From Mimachlamys varia (lineage: Eukaryota > Mollusca > Bivalvia > Pectinida > Pectinidae): a stretch of 64,000 nt of DNA. The position numbers and the translations under genes are program-made. Where the stretch lies: assembly GCA_947623455.1 (NCBI GenBank), contig OX392530.1, positions 30,597,405-30,661,404 on the forward strand, given 5' to 3'. The notes beneath the pieces are model-generated. The model searched no databases, was not told where the DNA came from, and saw only the letters and a program-made list of their open reading frames with translations. Below, in pieces: positions 49,632-60,397 of this stretch; the first letter of the stretch is position 1, and every line of letters starts with the position of its first letter.

Positions 49632-49684
49632 ACACGGGTAAATTTTACATAACCGGCTTCGCCGGTTATTGAATTTACCCGTGT
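49632..49684. repeat. Perfect nested hairpin
   Basis: ACACGGGTAAATT (49632-49644) pairs with AATTTACCCGTGT (49672-49684); inside, AACCGGC and GCCGGTT flank a TTC loop (49651-49667). Confidence 0.9.
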
Positions 49685-49732
49685 TCCATTGTAGTTATCC
49701 CCCGATAACCTAAACAAAAAAGAAAGATCACA

Positions 49733-49850
49733 TAACACACACATATGCTGCACCTCTTAAATTTAGTAATAGATACAGTATGCCGAAAAAATGAATTAAA
49801 CTGCACCATTCAGCTGTTTCGTCCTCATAGGAATCTTCAGTGATTCTAGG
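49733..49850 (-). repeat. Hammerhead-bearing dispersed repeat, copy 3
   Basis: Shares TAACACACACATATGCTGCA, AATAGATACAGTATG and the hammerhead end with 20608-20723. Confidence 0.65.
49803..49850 (-). ncRNA. Hammerhead ribozyme relic, best conserved core
   Basis: Minus strand: CTGAAGA fits CUGANGA exactly, stem II TTCC/GGA with loop TATGA, then GAAAC and AGCTG. Two defects: the stem II closing pair is U·C, and the U16.1 position reads A (CTGAATGG where the other copies have TGTATG). The flanking stem I arms AATCA/TGGTG can still pair in part. Confidence 0.6.
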
Positions 49851-51516
49851 GGCCAAAAGGTTGCTGCCATACGCCTTTAACACCCAGTGCTTCAGCCTAT
49901 AACACCATTTGCTATTATGACATCATCAATCTCTATTGTGACGTCATCTCAATTTTATTGTTGTCTACACTTGATTTGCTGTTAAAAATCGGTTCGAAAT
50001 AACTAAATAAAGCACAATTATTCTATCAAAATGTAACTACAACTAATGAACATATTAGCAAATATTGTTTCAGTCATATAACACACATTGTTATTGCTGA
50101 CAAACTTACATAAAGCCCTAGAGAGCCCTAGCACTTTATTCAGTTTGCAATCATAAGCAATGTGTGTAATAGGACTGTAACAACATTTGCTAAAACATTC
50201 ATTGCTTTGATGAATAAAACTTAAATACAGTATGATTACATCCATTCACCTGAATTAGTTATAACGTTATAATGATATTGAACTTGTTCAATGCGAGTCT
50301 TGTCGCTCCGCTTCGGATGACATGAAGATCGCCCCTGCGTCAAACGCTCAAATGACTACGGTTAATTATTGGCACAAATTTGATTCAAATAAGGGCTGTT
50401 TGGTTAATGTCGTTTAAAGGACGACACAAAAACAAATACATTTATTACAAAATGTTTGAATAAAAAGTAAATAAAATTTAAAAAGTCTTCTGTAGATAAA
50501 ATGTAAATATATGAATTGAATGGCAATTTTCATTCATACCGGCATGAAAATTAAAAAGTGCCGTTCGATCCCTATATACATACAATACAATATTTGTTTG
50601 AAATAATGGCGCTGAGCACCGAGCCATTTCATGATCGTTTTGTGTTTTTATCGTTATTTCTAATAATTGTTATGTATTTCCTATAGTATTATATTTACAT
50701 TCGGTATGCTTGAAAGCATTGGCGAACATTGTATTCATTTCTTATAACAACATTACCCTCATCACATGAACACAGCGTGTAGTAAAATTTTGAAAAATAG
50801 TTGTAGTTCCTGAACAGTATAAATGATTATGATTTTTTAAAGTAAAATGTTTAAAATTAAAAAAAACAACATTTAATTATAAAAAAAAATCCCATGAAAA
50901 TACAGTGACAACAAATACTGTCATGTTTAGATAACATATTGTAACAAAGTGGGTAATTCTCACCATTGTTGGTGACGTTTGTTACTGTTTCACGTAATAT
51001 GTTGAGACATTGTTGCTACCTATGCGAGCGAGTGTGCGTATGTTTATGTTGATCAGCTGATCATTATTATTGTGTCACTGCAGTATTTTATCGTTTTGAT
51101 AAGATTGTTGATGTAATTTACCATTCTTGTATCCCCCAGTTATTGTTTCTATATAGACATGGTTGTTTTCGGTCGTTATTATATCACATTATTCATGTGG
51201 GAATGTATTAAGTTCCTTCCGCTGTGTCTACAGTGATGTTCCTGTGTGCTACAGTACCTTATGTAAACTGGCATTATTATTGTCCGAGACGTCGCTACAG
51301 AGAGCTAATTGTATACGGTACAGAGAGTAGAACGTGTAAGAACTACATTGTCCAGCGTAATTGATACCTAGTAAGCATAAACACAATGTTAGTGTATGTA
51401 CTTACGTTTTATTTCAGCTGTAATAGATGTTTTTTTCTGTAAGCTAACTTGAATAGTTGCTATCGTCAACTATGGCGGTGAAGGTCGTCCGGTGTTTGAG
51501 TAGTATAGTAAATTTA

Positions 51517-51546
51517 GAGTCAAATCCGGCTCAGCCGGATTCTAAA
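51517..51546. repeat. GCCGG hairpin inside the LTR
   Basis: AATCCGGC and GCCGGATT flank a TCA loop (51523-51541), with a short outer TTTAG/CTAAA pair. Confidence 0.85.
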
Positions 51547-51732
51547 TGGATTATATATCGAATTTTACGTCGAAATATTATAATTGAAATTGTAAATAAG
51601 TTGGATGTTAGCTAATTTGTATTTTAGTAAGGAACTATTTGAAAATAGTTAGTGAGTTCGGAAGAACATGGTGGTAACTTGGTTACCTGAGGCAACTTCC
51701 GGTTGCCTCGGGTTGCCGAATGACAGCCGGCG

Positions 51733-51793
51733 GCTGTCACTGAGCTGTCACTGACAGCCTTGGGGCTGTCACTGGCAGCCTTGGGTATAAATA
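51733..51793 (+). promoter_or_regulatory. Promoter-like region of the LTR
   Basis: Three direct GCTGTCACTG boxes (51733, 51744, 51765) alternating with CAGCC inverses, then TATAAATA (51786-51793). Confidence 0.5.
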
Positions 51794-52727
51794 GCGAGTT
51801 TCTTGCGCCCTGGTTTCAGTAGCCATTCGACCGGCACCGGGTTTCTATACGATTATTTCTTCAAGTATTTCTATAAATTATTAGGCCTATATATATCATC
51901 AGCAACATTCTGAGACTACAAGAAACTTACATGTAAGTGAATATATATTTCAAGAAGGTCATTCACTTTGGATTATAACTGGTGTTACCACTTGTTCCTT
52001 TGATACAAGACAGACATGATAGTTCTATCTATATTTTAATTACAGTTGGTTAGCATAGTTTATTTGAATGCTAAAATCGTCCAATATTAGGCCTTCTTAT
52101 ACTATAGCATTATTGTAGGAAATGATAATTATTTCCTTTATCTTAATTATCTTTAAAGGATTGTCACTAGCCTGTGTTATCACGGGTATCATATCAGTAT
52201 AGTTCTTATAGACAATCTTACTTAGAATCCGTTGGCAAAGTTTATACTATTTGATATTAAATTAGAATTAGTGCTAAGTGATTTAGTAACTTGTTGGTGT
52301 TAATTTTCAACACCATATATCCCAGTTAACCTGTTATAACTTTCATTCTTACTATCCATAACAAGGGTGCACCGAGTCTTGTATTATTTCATAACTTATT
52401 AACAAGTTGGGGCAAATGTAATTAAACAGTGTGAAACTGTATGAAAGAGAAAGCTTGAGATTGTTATATTTGGGATAATTTGTACTGTAAATATTATTTC
52501 TGTTCCTTACAAAATAATAACATTTATACTTATAATATGGCCTTTGTTGTTCATTTATACTAATTAATTTGACTGAACTGACATTGACTGATATCAAGAA
52601 GATCCCTACAGAAGATTAGAGAGCTCGCCCGGATTGACATTTATGTGGCAGATTTCAAGTAGTCTGTGACTACTGTTTCGCTATACTTGCGAAGCGGACC
52701 CCAGATACGTCGGCGGAAATCGTTACA

Positions 52728-53828
52728 ATATTAACAAATGCAAGCGTTCTGCATGTGCGGCACCGGAAGTTACCCTGTCGTCTACTTTCCGCCGTCAAGG
52801 CATCGGAATTGTTCTTCTACCCGTGTTATTGTAAATAAACACGATCCATGTAATATGTAGAGACATTCAATATTGTAATGGTCCTCTTAAAGTTCAAAAC
52901 ATAAAAATCACTCCAGAAATCTCACAGAATAAATGTTGTAGATCGAACTACATTTTGTTTTGGCTGTTGTTATGATGGTTGCTAAGACCGTGTCACGAAT
53001 TGTGTAACACTTTCCCGCCAAAACGGCTGTTCTCCCTCCGACATCACCCCCGGGTAAAAACATGAAAAAATGCTATTTTTTATTATGGTTTGCGTTTACA
53101 GATAAAATAATGTAAACGAGATTCATAAAATGTGTCCAGAAGCCAATGTTGTTATGACCTTATGAATGTTGAAAAAATAAATTTCATTCCTTAAGTATTT
53201 CTATTCTTTTTTCTGTTATTAATATTTTCAAGTTATGCGTTTTCCTTATTTGATTAAATCTTCTGTTAACTTGTAGACAATGTCTCACTCTCATACTCTC
53301 TTACCCAAATTTTGCCAACAACTTTCAACTAAACGATCGTAACCCTATTTTAACAGAAATGACTGAAAGTGTTAATTAAGACTGACAGTTCTCTGTTGTT
53401 TCTATAAGTAAAATACCGACCTTTAAAATTCCTGCTAATAAACTGTAAATACTGTTGGTGATATAACAGTTGTATAACGTGGGCTATATATCTCGTGCAA
53501 GATACAAACGTGACAGACTACGTGTCCGATGTATTGAATAAGTCTGGCCATGCCTGTGTTTCTCCGCCACTTCAACTCGTGCACAGCTGGAATCCACACA
53601 TCGTGATTTTCATCCAGTAACCCACAGACTATCGTTCGTCCTTTTTTAACAGAAGAGACCGGACTCAACGAGGTAACTTATTTCATTTTTGTAATTCTAT
53701 TATTATTTTATAAAAACGAGTTGAACAGATTTTTTGTGACGGATAGTACATGTATACAATTGTATTTTGAATGTCAACGTTTCGCAGCATTGTAAGATTT
53801 TTTTTTTTAAAGATTAATGTAGAGTTCA
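52728..53828. other. Part of third copy between LTR and MITE
   Basis: Non-coding. A minus-strand frame at 53668-53435 contains CGLLDENHDVWIPAVHELKW, matching an arm segment (about 35885-35970) that has a different frame downstream; it is best read as a decayed exon or element fragment. Confidence 0.4.
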
Positions 53829-54206
53829 AGGCCCAATATACGTAACTTTCGGCAAAACTTGAAGCGAATATCAAGCCTAATAACTTTTTATATTTGTAGA
53901 CTTAGTTCATTAAGATAAACTGATATCAGCAATAGTCAAGATGAACTCTTACGCGGTTACCGGTACAGCAGCATTTGGAACTCGGTATTTGTAAACACGC
54001 GTCTGTCTTTTAACTTCGGCTTATTGTTGAAGTGGGTCCCACCTGAATTATTTTCAATTCTTTGGTTTTTCTGTCAAGAGTTTCTTGTTAGGTATGCTCA
54101 TGTTTACTTCGTTTTAAGCTTATTTTTGCGTTGTTATCAACTGGAGATATTTTCAGATTTTTTTAGAATCACGAAACATTTCCTGAAATAACGTATATTT
54201 GGCCTT
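53829..54206 (-). mobile_element. TTAA-type MITE, copy 1
   Basis: Starts AGGCCCAATATACGTAACTT and ends ACGTATATTTGGCCT followed by TTTTAA. Inverted relative to 60066-60397, with extra internal sequence. The arms lack it at the matching place (near 36165), giving an empty site. Confidence 0.7.
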
Positions 54207-54325
54207 TTAAGCGACAGAAGTTTGACTTGATAAAACTTTTTGGGCACACGCATAATTAATTTTTGAGATAAAACACTTGTTTACGGTTCGTTGCTCATCA
54301 TATTCGCGTTACAAGATACGGATAG

Positions 54326-54452
54326 AAAACAAAATTCAGAGAATACCAAAGCGTCAACAAAACCATAATCCGAACTCAAAATCAATTAAACTAGATGCCT
54401 CTAGTAGGAACAAATGAAAGATTAACATGGATACTCTCGTAAAAGCACAAGA
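54326..54452 (+). mobile_element. Short SINE-like insertion with target duplication
   Basis: 127 bp inserted between two GATAG copies (54321-54325, 54453-54457). The arms read straight through at the same place (GATATGGATA then AAGTACATG), so this is a clean empty-site comparison. Same family as 5497-5668. Confidence 0.75.
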
Positions 54453-55937
54453 GATAGAAGTACATGTATTAGCCATAATTGTTGAATGTGTTGCTATGTT
54501 AGCGAAATAGAAGATAAATAGCATGATTTTAATATAATCGGAAACTTATCATTCTAACACTCAGTGGTAATGTTTAAATGAGGAATCATGTAGGGAAAAC
54601 AAGTACATTTAGCTGATTTCAGATCAAATTAAAAACTGTGTAGTACTGTTTGTATATAACAAGTGAGAGCTTAAAATGGCGACAATAAGGCAACTAAGAA
54701 ATTAAAATGGAAGTCAAATGTTTAAAGTAAATAAACAAGTATACAGCATTTGTTGCAGCGCCCTACCGTGCTACGTTGTAATATAAATTACTCTAAAGTG
54801 CTTTACTGTTTAAATAGATATATAGAAATTACGCACCGGGTGGTTGTTGGATATGGGATTCATTTCACTCGAGTTAATTATTTTCAAAAAAGTTACAACA
54901 GACACTAGCTTTAGCGAGTGTCTTTTACTCTTTGACGTGGCATTGAACCACATGACTTCCTGTCAAATTCAACTTCTCAACCAATCAAAAGCGTGGAGGT
55001 CATATAACACTAGTGGTATATAACATATATTTATCCAACAGTAAGCACGTTTATAATATGGTCTGAGAGTGGAATAACACAGTGTATTGCGGAAGAAATG
55101 TATTTATACAACCAATACAATTAACACCTACAATTCTGAAACGTTTGCTTGGGTTAGTTTATCGAGCGCTAACTACTAGTCATATGCCCCCTGGTTAATA
55201 TCTCGCTGTGTTTGTATGTGTGGTCTGGGGACGGGTTGTGTTATGTTGGTAGTGGGACCTTGCTTCCAACGGTATCTTTTATAATTTCACCTCATTGGCA
55301 TACTACAATGTAAATACCACAACATCCTTTTCAGACCATTTAAAACTCAGTCGGAGTTGTTTGTATATGGCGACGATACATTTAGGATCTCTGACTAGGC
55401 TTACGACGACTTCCGTGATCAAACCCTGTGCACCTTATTGTGAATTAGGTAATACAAGATGGTCGCCGAACGTTACAGTATTCACTCGCTTGAGTTTTTG
55501 TCAGTATATATAAAAAATGTTTGTATATATATGGAGCCGCGGCCCATTCCAAAATGTACTGTAATAGGCTACCTACTCCATATATATTATATTTATCATT
55601 TATTGAGAGAAACTCAAGAAATGTGGTTCACAACTTCAACTTAACGCTCGCAAACCTCCAAGTTTTGGATTTTGTCGTTATGATAATAAAAATATAAATA
55701 ATGATGTTACGTAATTAAAGTCATAATTGTTTCTGTAAATATTTAGTAGGAGGTGATTTGATCGCGGAAATGAAATGGGGAAAAAAGTCGCAGAACTTAA
55801 ACCTGAACGTTTATATTTTACTTTTTTTGACCAATTCATTTCCATCAAACCTATTACACAAATGCCATGCTTCCAAGTGTCATTTTCTGTATATATGTGT
55901 GTGGTTTTGTATCCTTTTCAGGATATCAGAAAAAGAC
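54453..55937. other. 5' region of bZIP copy C
   Basis: Contains one half of the inverted-repeat element and a degraded E-box/ETS/CCAAT module (54934-54987: GACGTGG, CACATG, CTTCCTG, ACCAATCA). The acceptor CCTTTTCAG before exon 1 is conserved at 55913-55921. Confidence 0.5.
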
Positions 55938-56583
55938 ATGGCAGAGGGAACTATCCGATCATTTTGCAGTCAGACTTCCTTACCTGATCCCTACATTCGC
56001 CCGGATCAGCGAGCCACACTATTGTCAGAAATGGGGCGTGATTTTACCACAGCATCAATGATTGACAGCAATGGGTACCAGTTGAAGCAATTCATGGTAA
56101 ACTATTCCTGTTTACCACTGAAAAATGAACCAGCATCTCTACACCACCTACTGAAGACCGAAGATGACCTCGATGTACCTACCCGTGCAAAACGGCAGTT
56201 TGTACCTACCAACAAGAAGGATAAATCTTACTGGCTGAAGCGGTGTAAAAACAATGACTCGGCAAGGAGATCGAGGTTCAAGCGGAAATGTCAGGACAAA
56301 ATTCTCGACGAAAAATTGGCAGTTTTACAGAACGAGAACTACCGATTAAAATATGAACTGAAAATGATTAAACATAACTTTAGAAACATCTCGACAAACA
56401 CATTTGCTTCAAATGCAGTTGAATCAACTAACCCCAATGATGTTTTTGGTACTTACTCACATTACCGACGCGAGGCTCAGCGTCAAGGCAGACCGTTTCC
56501 AGAACAAGTTACGCATATACAGCCGACTCATTCCAGCGGGGATGAAAACGACTCACCGCACAGCTCATCTAATTACGATTCCG
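55938..56583 (+). CDS. bZIP copy C, exon 1 (bZIP domain)
   Basis: ATG 16 nt after the conserved acceptor; donor GTAAGA at 56584. Reads KDKSYWLKRCKNNDSARRSR through the basic region. Confidence 0.88.
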
Positions 56584-59022
56584 GTAAGAGCATTTATTTC
56601 CTCTGTGTTACAAAAGGTTTCAAAGGCATTGGTATTGCTACATAAGAATATTTTATGTTCAGCTGCTTGTTTCTTACACCACCAGCCAAACTGCCAGCTT
56701 GTTCACTATAGTCAGTAAACAAAACTTGCATTGATTGAAATGGCCGCTTATTATAACGAAATTCATAATCAAATCTCAACCTTACATAATATCATTTCGT
56801 AAAATAACTACTATGTACTTTCATAATGTGTAAGATAAAGAGGGTATTCAATGGTTTGTCGTTTAATATCAAATATATTTCACGAGTATGGCAGACTTTT
56901 TTTTATATTTTCACGAGTGCGTAGTATAGGACGGCGATGGACGGGAGAACGATCATCTGGATCATTTAACAGGCAGATTAGCTGACAGATGAACTCGGTG
57001 TAAGAGTGACAATACCAATAAGAAGTTTGATCAACAGATGGTGCGCGTTTATAAAGGCTCAGAGTTTCCAATCGTTCGTCATTCTACAGTCTACCAGTTA
57101 ATAGAACTTTATCACAACATTGTCGCTGCTGCTGATAGTAATGAATATTCTTGTGTTGTTTTCTGTGGCCTTTCAAAGGCTTTTGACAAATATGGCATAA
57201 AGGTCTTTTGTACAAACTTCGTCAATATGGAGTTAGTGGAGAACTATTATCCTGGTTGTCAAAGTACATCAATGATAGACAACAATCTGTTGTATATGGC
57301 AACTATGCTTCTTCTCTTCTTTATTATCCATAAGATAAATAACACAAATACAAAAACTGTATTTCCCAGCGACATAGGCACTGACTGATGTTTATTAAAA
57401 AATCATCATGATTTAGCATACAAAACTACACAATAATGTACATTTCGCACACAATCATACAAGTTTGTAGTTGATTCATTTGAACAAAAAATTATCATAA
57501 AAAAATGTATGTGTGCTTGTTGTTACCTGTGTCGCCTGAATGATACGTATAGATAACATCCCGACCAATATGCACGTTCAAATACCGTTATCGCCACCTA
57601 TTCGCATATCTCATACCTAAGAGAAATTAATTACATTCCTACCGCCAACCGGTAGAAATTATATTTCTTTTAAGCCGGTTACGGCATGGGTTCCCCAAGG
57701 CTCTGTACGGGGTCCGGTGCTGTTTATCTCTTGTAAAATTACCTGAGATCACTGATGAACTGAATTTATCTTGTATTGAGAAATATGAATGCAATCCACA
57801 GTGCTCGTAATCGGGGTTTATCTTTGCTATTGGAAACGATCTGAACATTACATTTTGCCAGATTGTTGCTTTTACGATTGACAGTTACAACTCTAGGTAC
57901 AACACAAAATGACTTAGTTTTAGAGTATGTACCTTTGTTTCGTCCCTTTTTTACCTAAAGCGACTAAACAAATCGAATCGAAACTAGCTGTCATTTGATC
58001 GTTAATGCCGCCATTGTAAAGTGTCCTAATTTTTTCGCGGTCACATGATCAAATCACCGATTTCTAACTCCACTTCAAAAGAGTTCTTGTATCTCGGAAA
58101 CGGCGTATTGTTTCTGGTCTCACGTCTGTCGCTTCACGTGATTCTTTATACTTTGCGTTTTAAAGTGTGACCCTATGATATATAAGACATACTTCCCGTT
58201 GTAGAGTGTAACCAGCCCGTTGTAAAGTGTTATCCTATACATAACATATACCTCCTGTTGCAGAATGTGACCCTCCCGTTGTAAAGTGTGGCATCCGGTT
58301 GTGGATCGTGACCTCCCGCTGTGAAGTGGGACCTTTCTGTTGTAAAATGTGACTAAATCCTTTAAGCATCGAAGATGTCTGCCACTACCTCTGATTGGCT
58401 GAACTCATAATATGCAGTAATAACTTTTGTAGTTTGATTGATCTCAATGAAACTTGATGAAAAAAAAAGATGATAATATGACAGCCCTCATTGCAAATTA
58501 AAAACATATATATAATGATTCAATATGGCCGCCAAATGGTGGCTTCTGATTTGTCAGAATTCAGATAATATCCGATGTTTATGGATTGAACATTGTGAGG
58601 TACGTACATCTGATAGGGTTATACTAACACAATGGTGGTGTTAATTGATTTATTTCCCATACTGGCGGGGCTATTCATATCTTACAGACATTTTCTATAC
58701 AGTTTAATTATATAACATGTGTTCCTTTTTAGGTGAGAATCCGAATGCCGGTAGCTCTCCAAGCTGTCACAGGGCGTGGAGGTCCGTCTGTTCCTCTGTC
58801 GACGGAGGCAGCTCCTCGGAGAGTATGGTATGTCCATCTGATTGCCCACAAGACAACAGCATGACTCCAGATGACGTTGATGAGACATTCTCAAGTCTGC
58901 AATTCAACGAAAAGATTCATAAGGTCCCTCATAAGTTGCGTATCAAAAAGAACTTACACTCCATCGTCGTAGGTTCTTGTGTGTCAGAGGACATTTCATA
59001 TCGAGAGTCGCACCTTAGATGA
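55938..59022 (+). CDS. NFIL3/PAR-like bZIP transcription factor, copy C, 311 aa
   Basis: Exons 55938-56583 and 58733-59022, again 646 + 290 nt and 311 aa. It starts MAEGTIRSFCSQTSLPDPY. The basic region KNNDSARRSRFKRK is unchanged. About 21 of the 215 exon 1 residues differ from copies A/B, mostly in the N-terminus and zipper (for example Cys135 to Tyr, Glu124-Lys125 to Asp-Glu). Exon 2 differs in only a few residues. No stop, frameshift or splice defect in an older, insertion-riddled copy suggests it is still under selection. The intron is 2149 bp and carries an RT relic and a minisatellite. Confidence 0.87.
57038..57900 (+). pseudogene. Second LINE RT relic in the copy C intron
   Basis: STVYQLIELYHNI, CVVFCGLSKAFDK and, after frameshifts and a gap, TAWVPQGSVRGPVLFI. 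Related to but distinct from the arm LINE. Heavily broken. Confidence 0.7.
58191..58353. repeat. Degenerate minisatellite in the copy C intron
   Basis: About seven copies of a unit like CCCGTTGTAAAGTGTGACCT, 19-22 bp, with one longer interruption. Confidence 0.75.
58733..59022 (+). CDS. bZIP copy C, exon 2
   Basis: Acceptor CCTTTTTAG. Encodes ENPNAGSSPSCHRAWRSVCS and ends SYRESHLR plus TGA. Confidence 0.87.
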
Positions 59023-59060
59023 AATACGTGAACGGCAATTAGAAATCACGTTGACACCTC

Positions 59061-59367
59061 ATTAGAGTCTCCATTAGAGTTAAGTAAAGTGAGCGTGAGC
59101 TACCATACAAGACTCAAGTTTTATGGGTTGTGTGATGTACATTGTATGTATACAACTGTATATATTTCGTAAGTCTAACTTCGATGATTAAGTATAGTGT
59201 TCAGGTTCTGTTGGCGTTAATCATTTTGTGTTATCTTTGTTATTCAACGCTTAGCAGATGGACAGTTAAGGCATACCGTACAAGCGTTCATGCAGTTGAT
59301 TATACCATACTCACCGCTAGCTGTCACTAGGATAGACGGAGGATATATAAGGCCAGACTCCAGTTTA
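59061..59367. other. 3' flank of bZIP copy C
   Basis: Homology with the arms fades after about 59110. No poly(A) site could be fixed and no gene is seen. Confidence 0.4.
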
Positions 59368-60062
59368 GATTGGAACGCCGGTTGTAACACGGATTTTTTT
59401 CGGTGTCTGTAACGGCGTTAAACACGTAACAAAATAACGAAAATCGCAATCTGATTAAAATCATATCTTGATCTCCGCACCGTTCCGTAAACTTCTCTCT
59501 GCAGCGTTAAGATCTGCGAAAATCCAATAGGGGTCATGTCCTGATGACGTTTTGCATTAGCCAATCAAATTACTACTGTGAGAATAATGACAGTGAAATT
59601 TTGAGGCGACAAAGCTTGCATAATCGCATTTGTCAGTTTAGTCATTTCGTCACCTAAATGTTCATGTGGAATAATGTGACGAAATTGCTTGCTGCAAGAT
59701 GACAGGCCATTGGAAAATTGTTTTTGTGTTAAGTAAAGAGGCGACAAAGATCATCTGAGCGTGACCTCTTATGGGATGTTGTCAGATCCTTGTAAAACGG
59801 AGTGAGAACAAGGATCTGCATTTTAATCAGATTTCGAAAATCGGACACGCCGGTTGTCACACGGATTGTTTCGGTGTCCGTAGCGGCGTTAAACATGCAA
59901 TTAAGCGAAAATCGGAACGCCGGTCGTAACACGGATGTAAAAAAATGTAATTCGGTGTGTGTAGCGGCGTAAAAAACGTTACCAGGAACGTATAGTCTCA
60001 CATATATACGTCCCCGACGTAACTAACGAAAATCGGACAGATCTGTTCTGAGTTCGGCGTGT
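59368..60062. repeat. Interrupted GCCGG-rich tandem units
   Basis: Units with GAAAATCGGAACGCCGGT, GTAACACGGAT, TTCGGTGTCYGTAGCGGCG and TTAAACA occur at 59368-59440 and then in close succession at about 59835-60062. Period about 60-70 bp; AT-rich DNA separates the first unit from the rest. Confidence 0.75.
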
Positions 60063-60065
60063 TAA

Positions 60066-60397
60066 AGGCCCAATATACGTAACTTCAGGGAAATTTTCGT
60101 GATTCTGAAAATTTCTGAAAAAAAATCCAGAAAAGAAACTCTTGACAAAAAATCCAAAGAGTTGAAAAAAAATCAGGTGGGCCCCACTTCAACAACAAAC
60201 CGAAGGTAGAAGACGGTTCGAAATGGACGCGTGTTTACAAATAGCGTGTTTCAAATGCTGCTGTACCGGTAACCGCGAAAGAATTCATCTTGAATATTGT
60301 TGATATCAGTTAAACTTTACTAAATCTATAAATATAGTAAGTTTTTAGGCTTGATTTTTCGCTTCATGTTTTGCCGACAGTTACGTATATTGGGCCT
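60066..60397. mobile_element. TTAA-flanked MITE, copy 2
   Basis: 332 bp with terminal inverted repeats AGGCCCAATATACGTAACT and exact TTAA on both sides (60062-60065, 60398-60401). No coding capacity. TTAA duplication points to piggyBac-type mobilisation (inference). Confidence 0.8.

Larger units (their letters stand above)
50940..52727 (+). mobile_element. Probable solo LTR interrupting the third copy
   Basis: 1788 bp with ends TGTAAC ... GTTACA and a flanking ATAT duplication (50936-50939, 52728-52731). Inside are TATAAATA at 51786-51793, downstream of three GCTGTCACTG boxes, and a GCCGG hairpin. It sits in the gap between two pieces of homology to the right arm, as expected of an insertion. 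Internal pol sequence is absent. A gypsy-type LTR is likely from the termini (inference). Confidence 0.5.
50519..59060 (+). repeat. Third copy (C) of the duplicated bZIP unit
   Basis: Homology to the right arm starts at ATTTTCATTCATACCGGCAT (about 50529, against 35253) and runs to about 50705. It resumes at about 53200 (against 35425), continues through 54890-55140, then 55140-56640 (against 39700-41130) and 58380-59060 (against 42380-43160). It lacks the TA-flanked MITE and has its own insertions. It is more diverged than the two arms are from each other. Confidence 0.85.
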
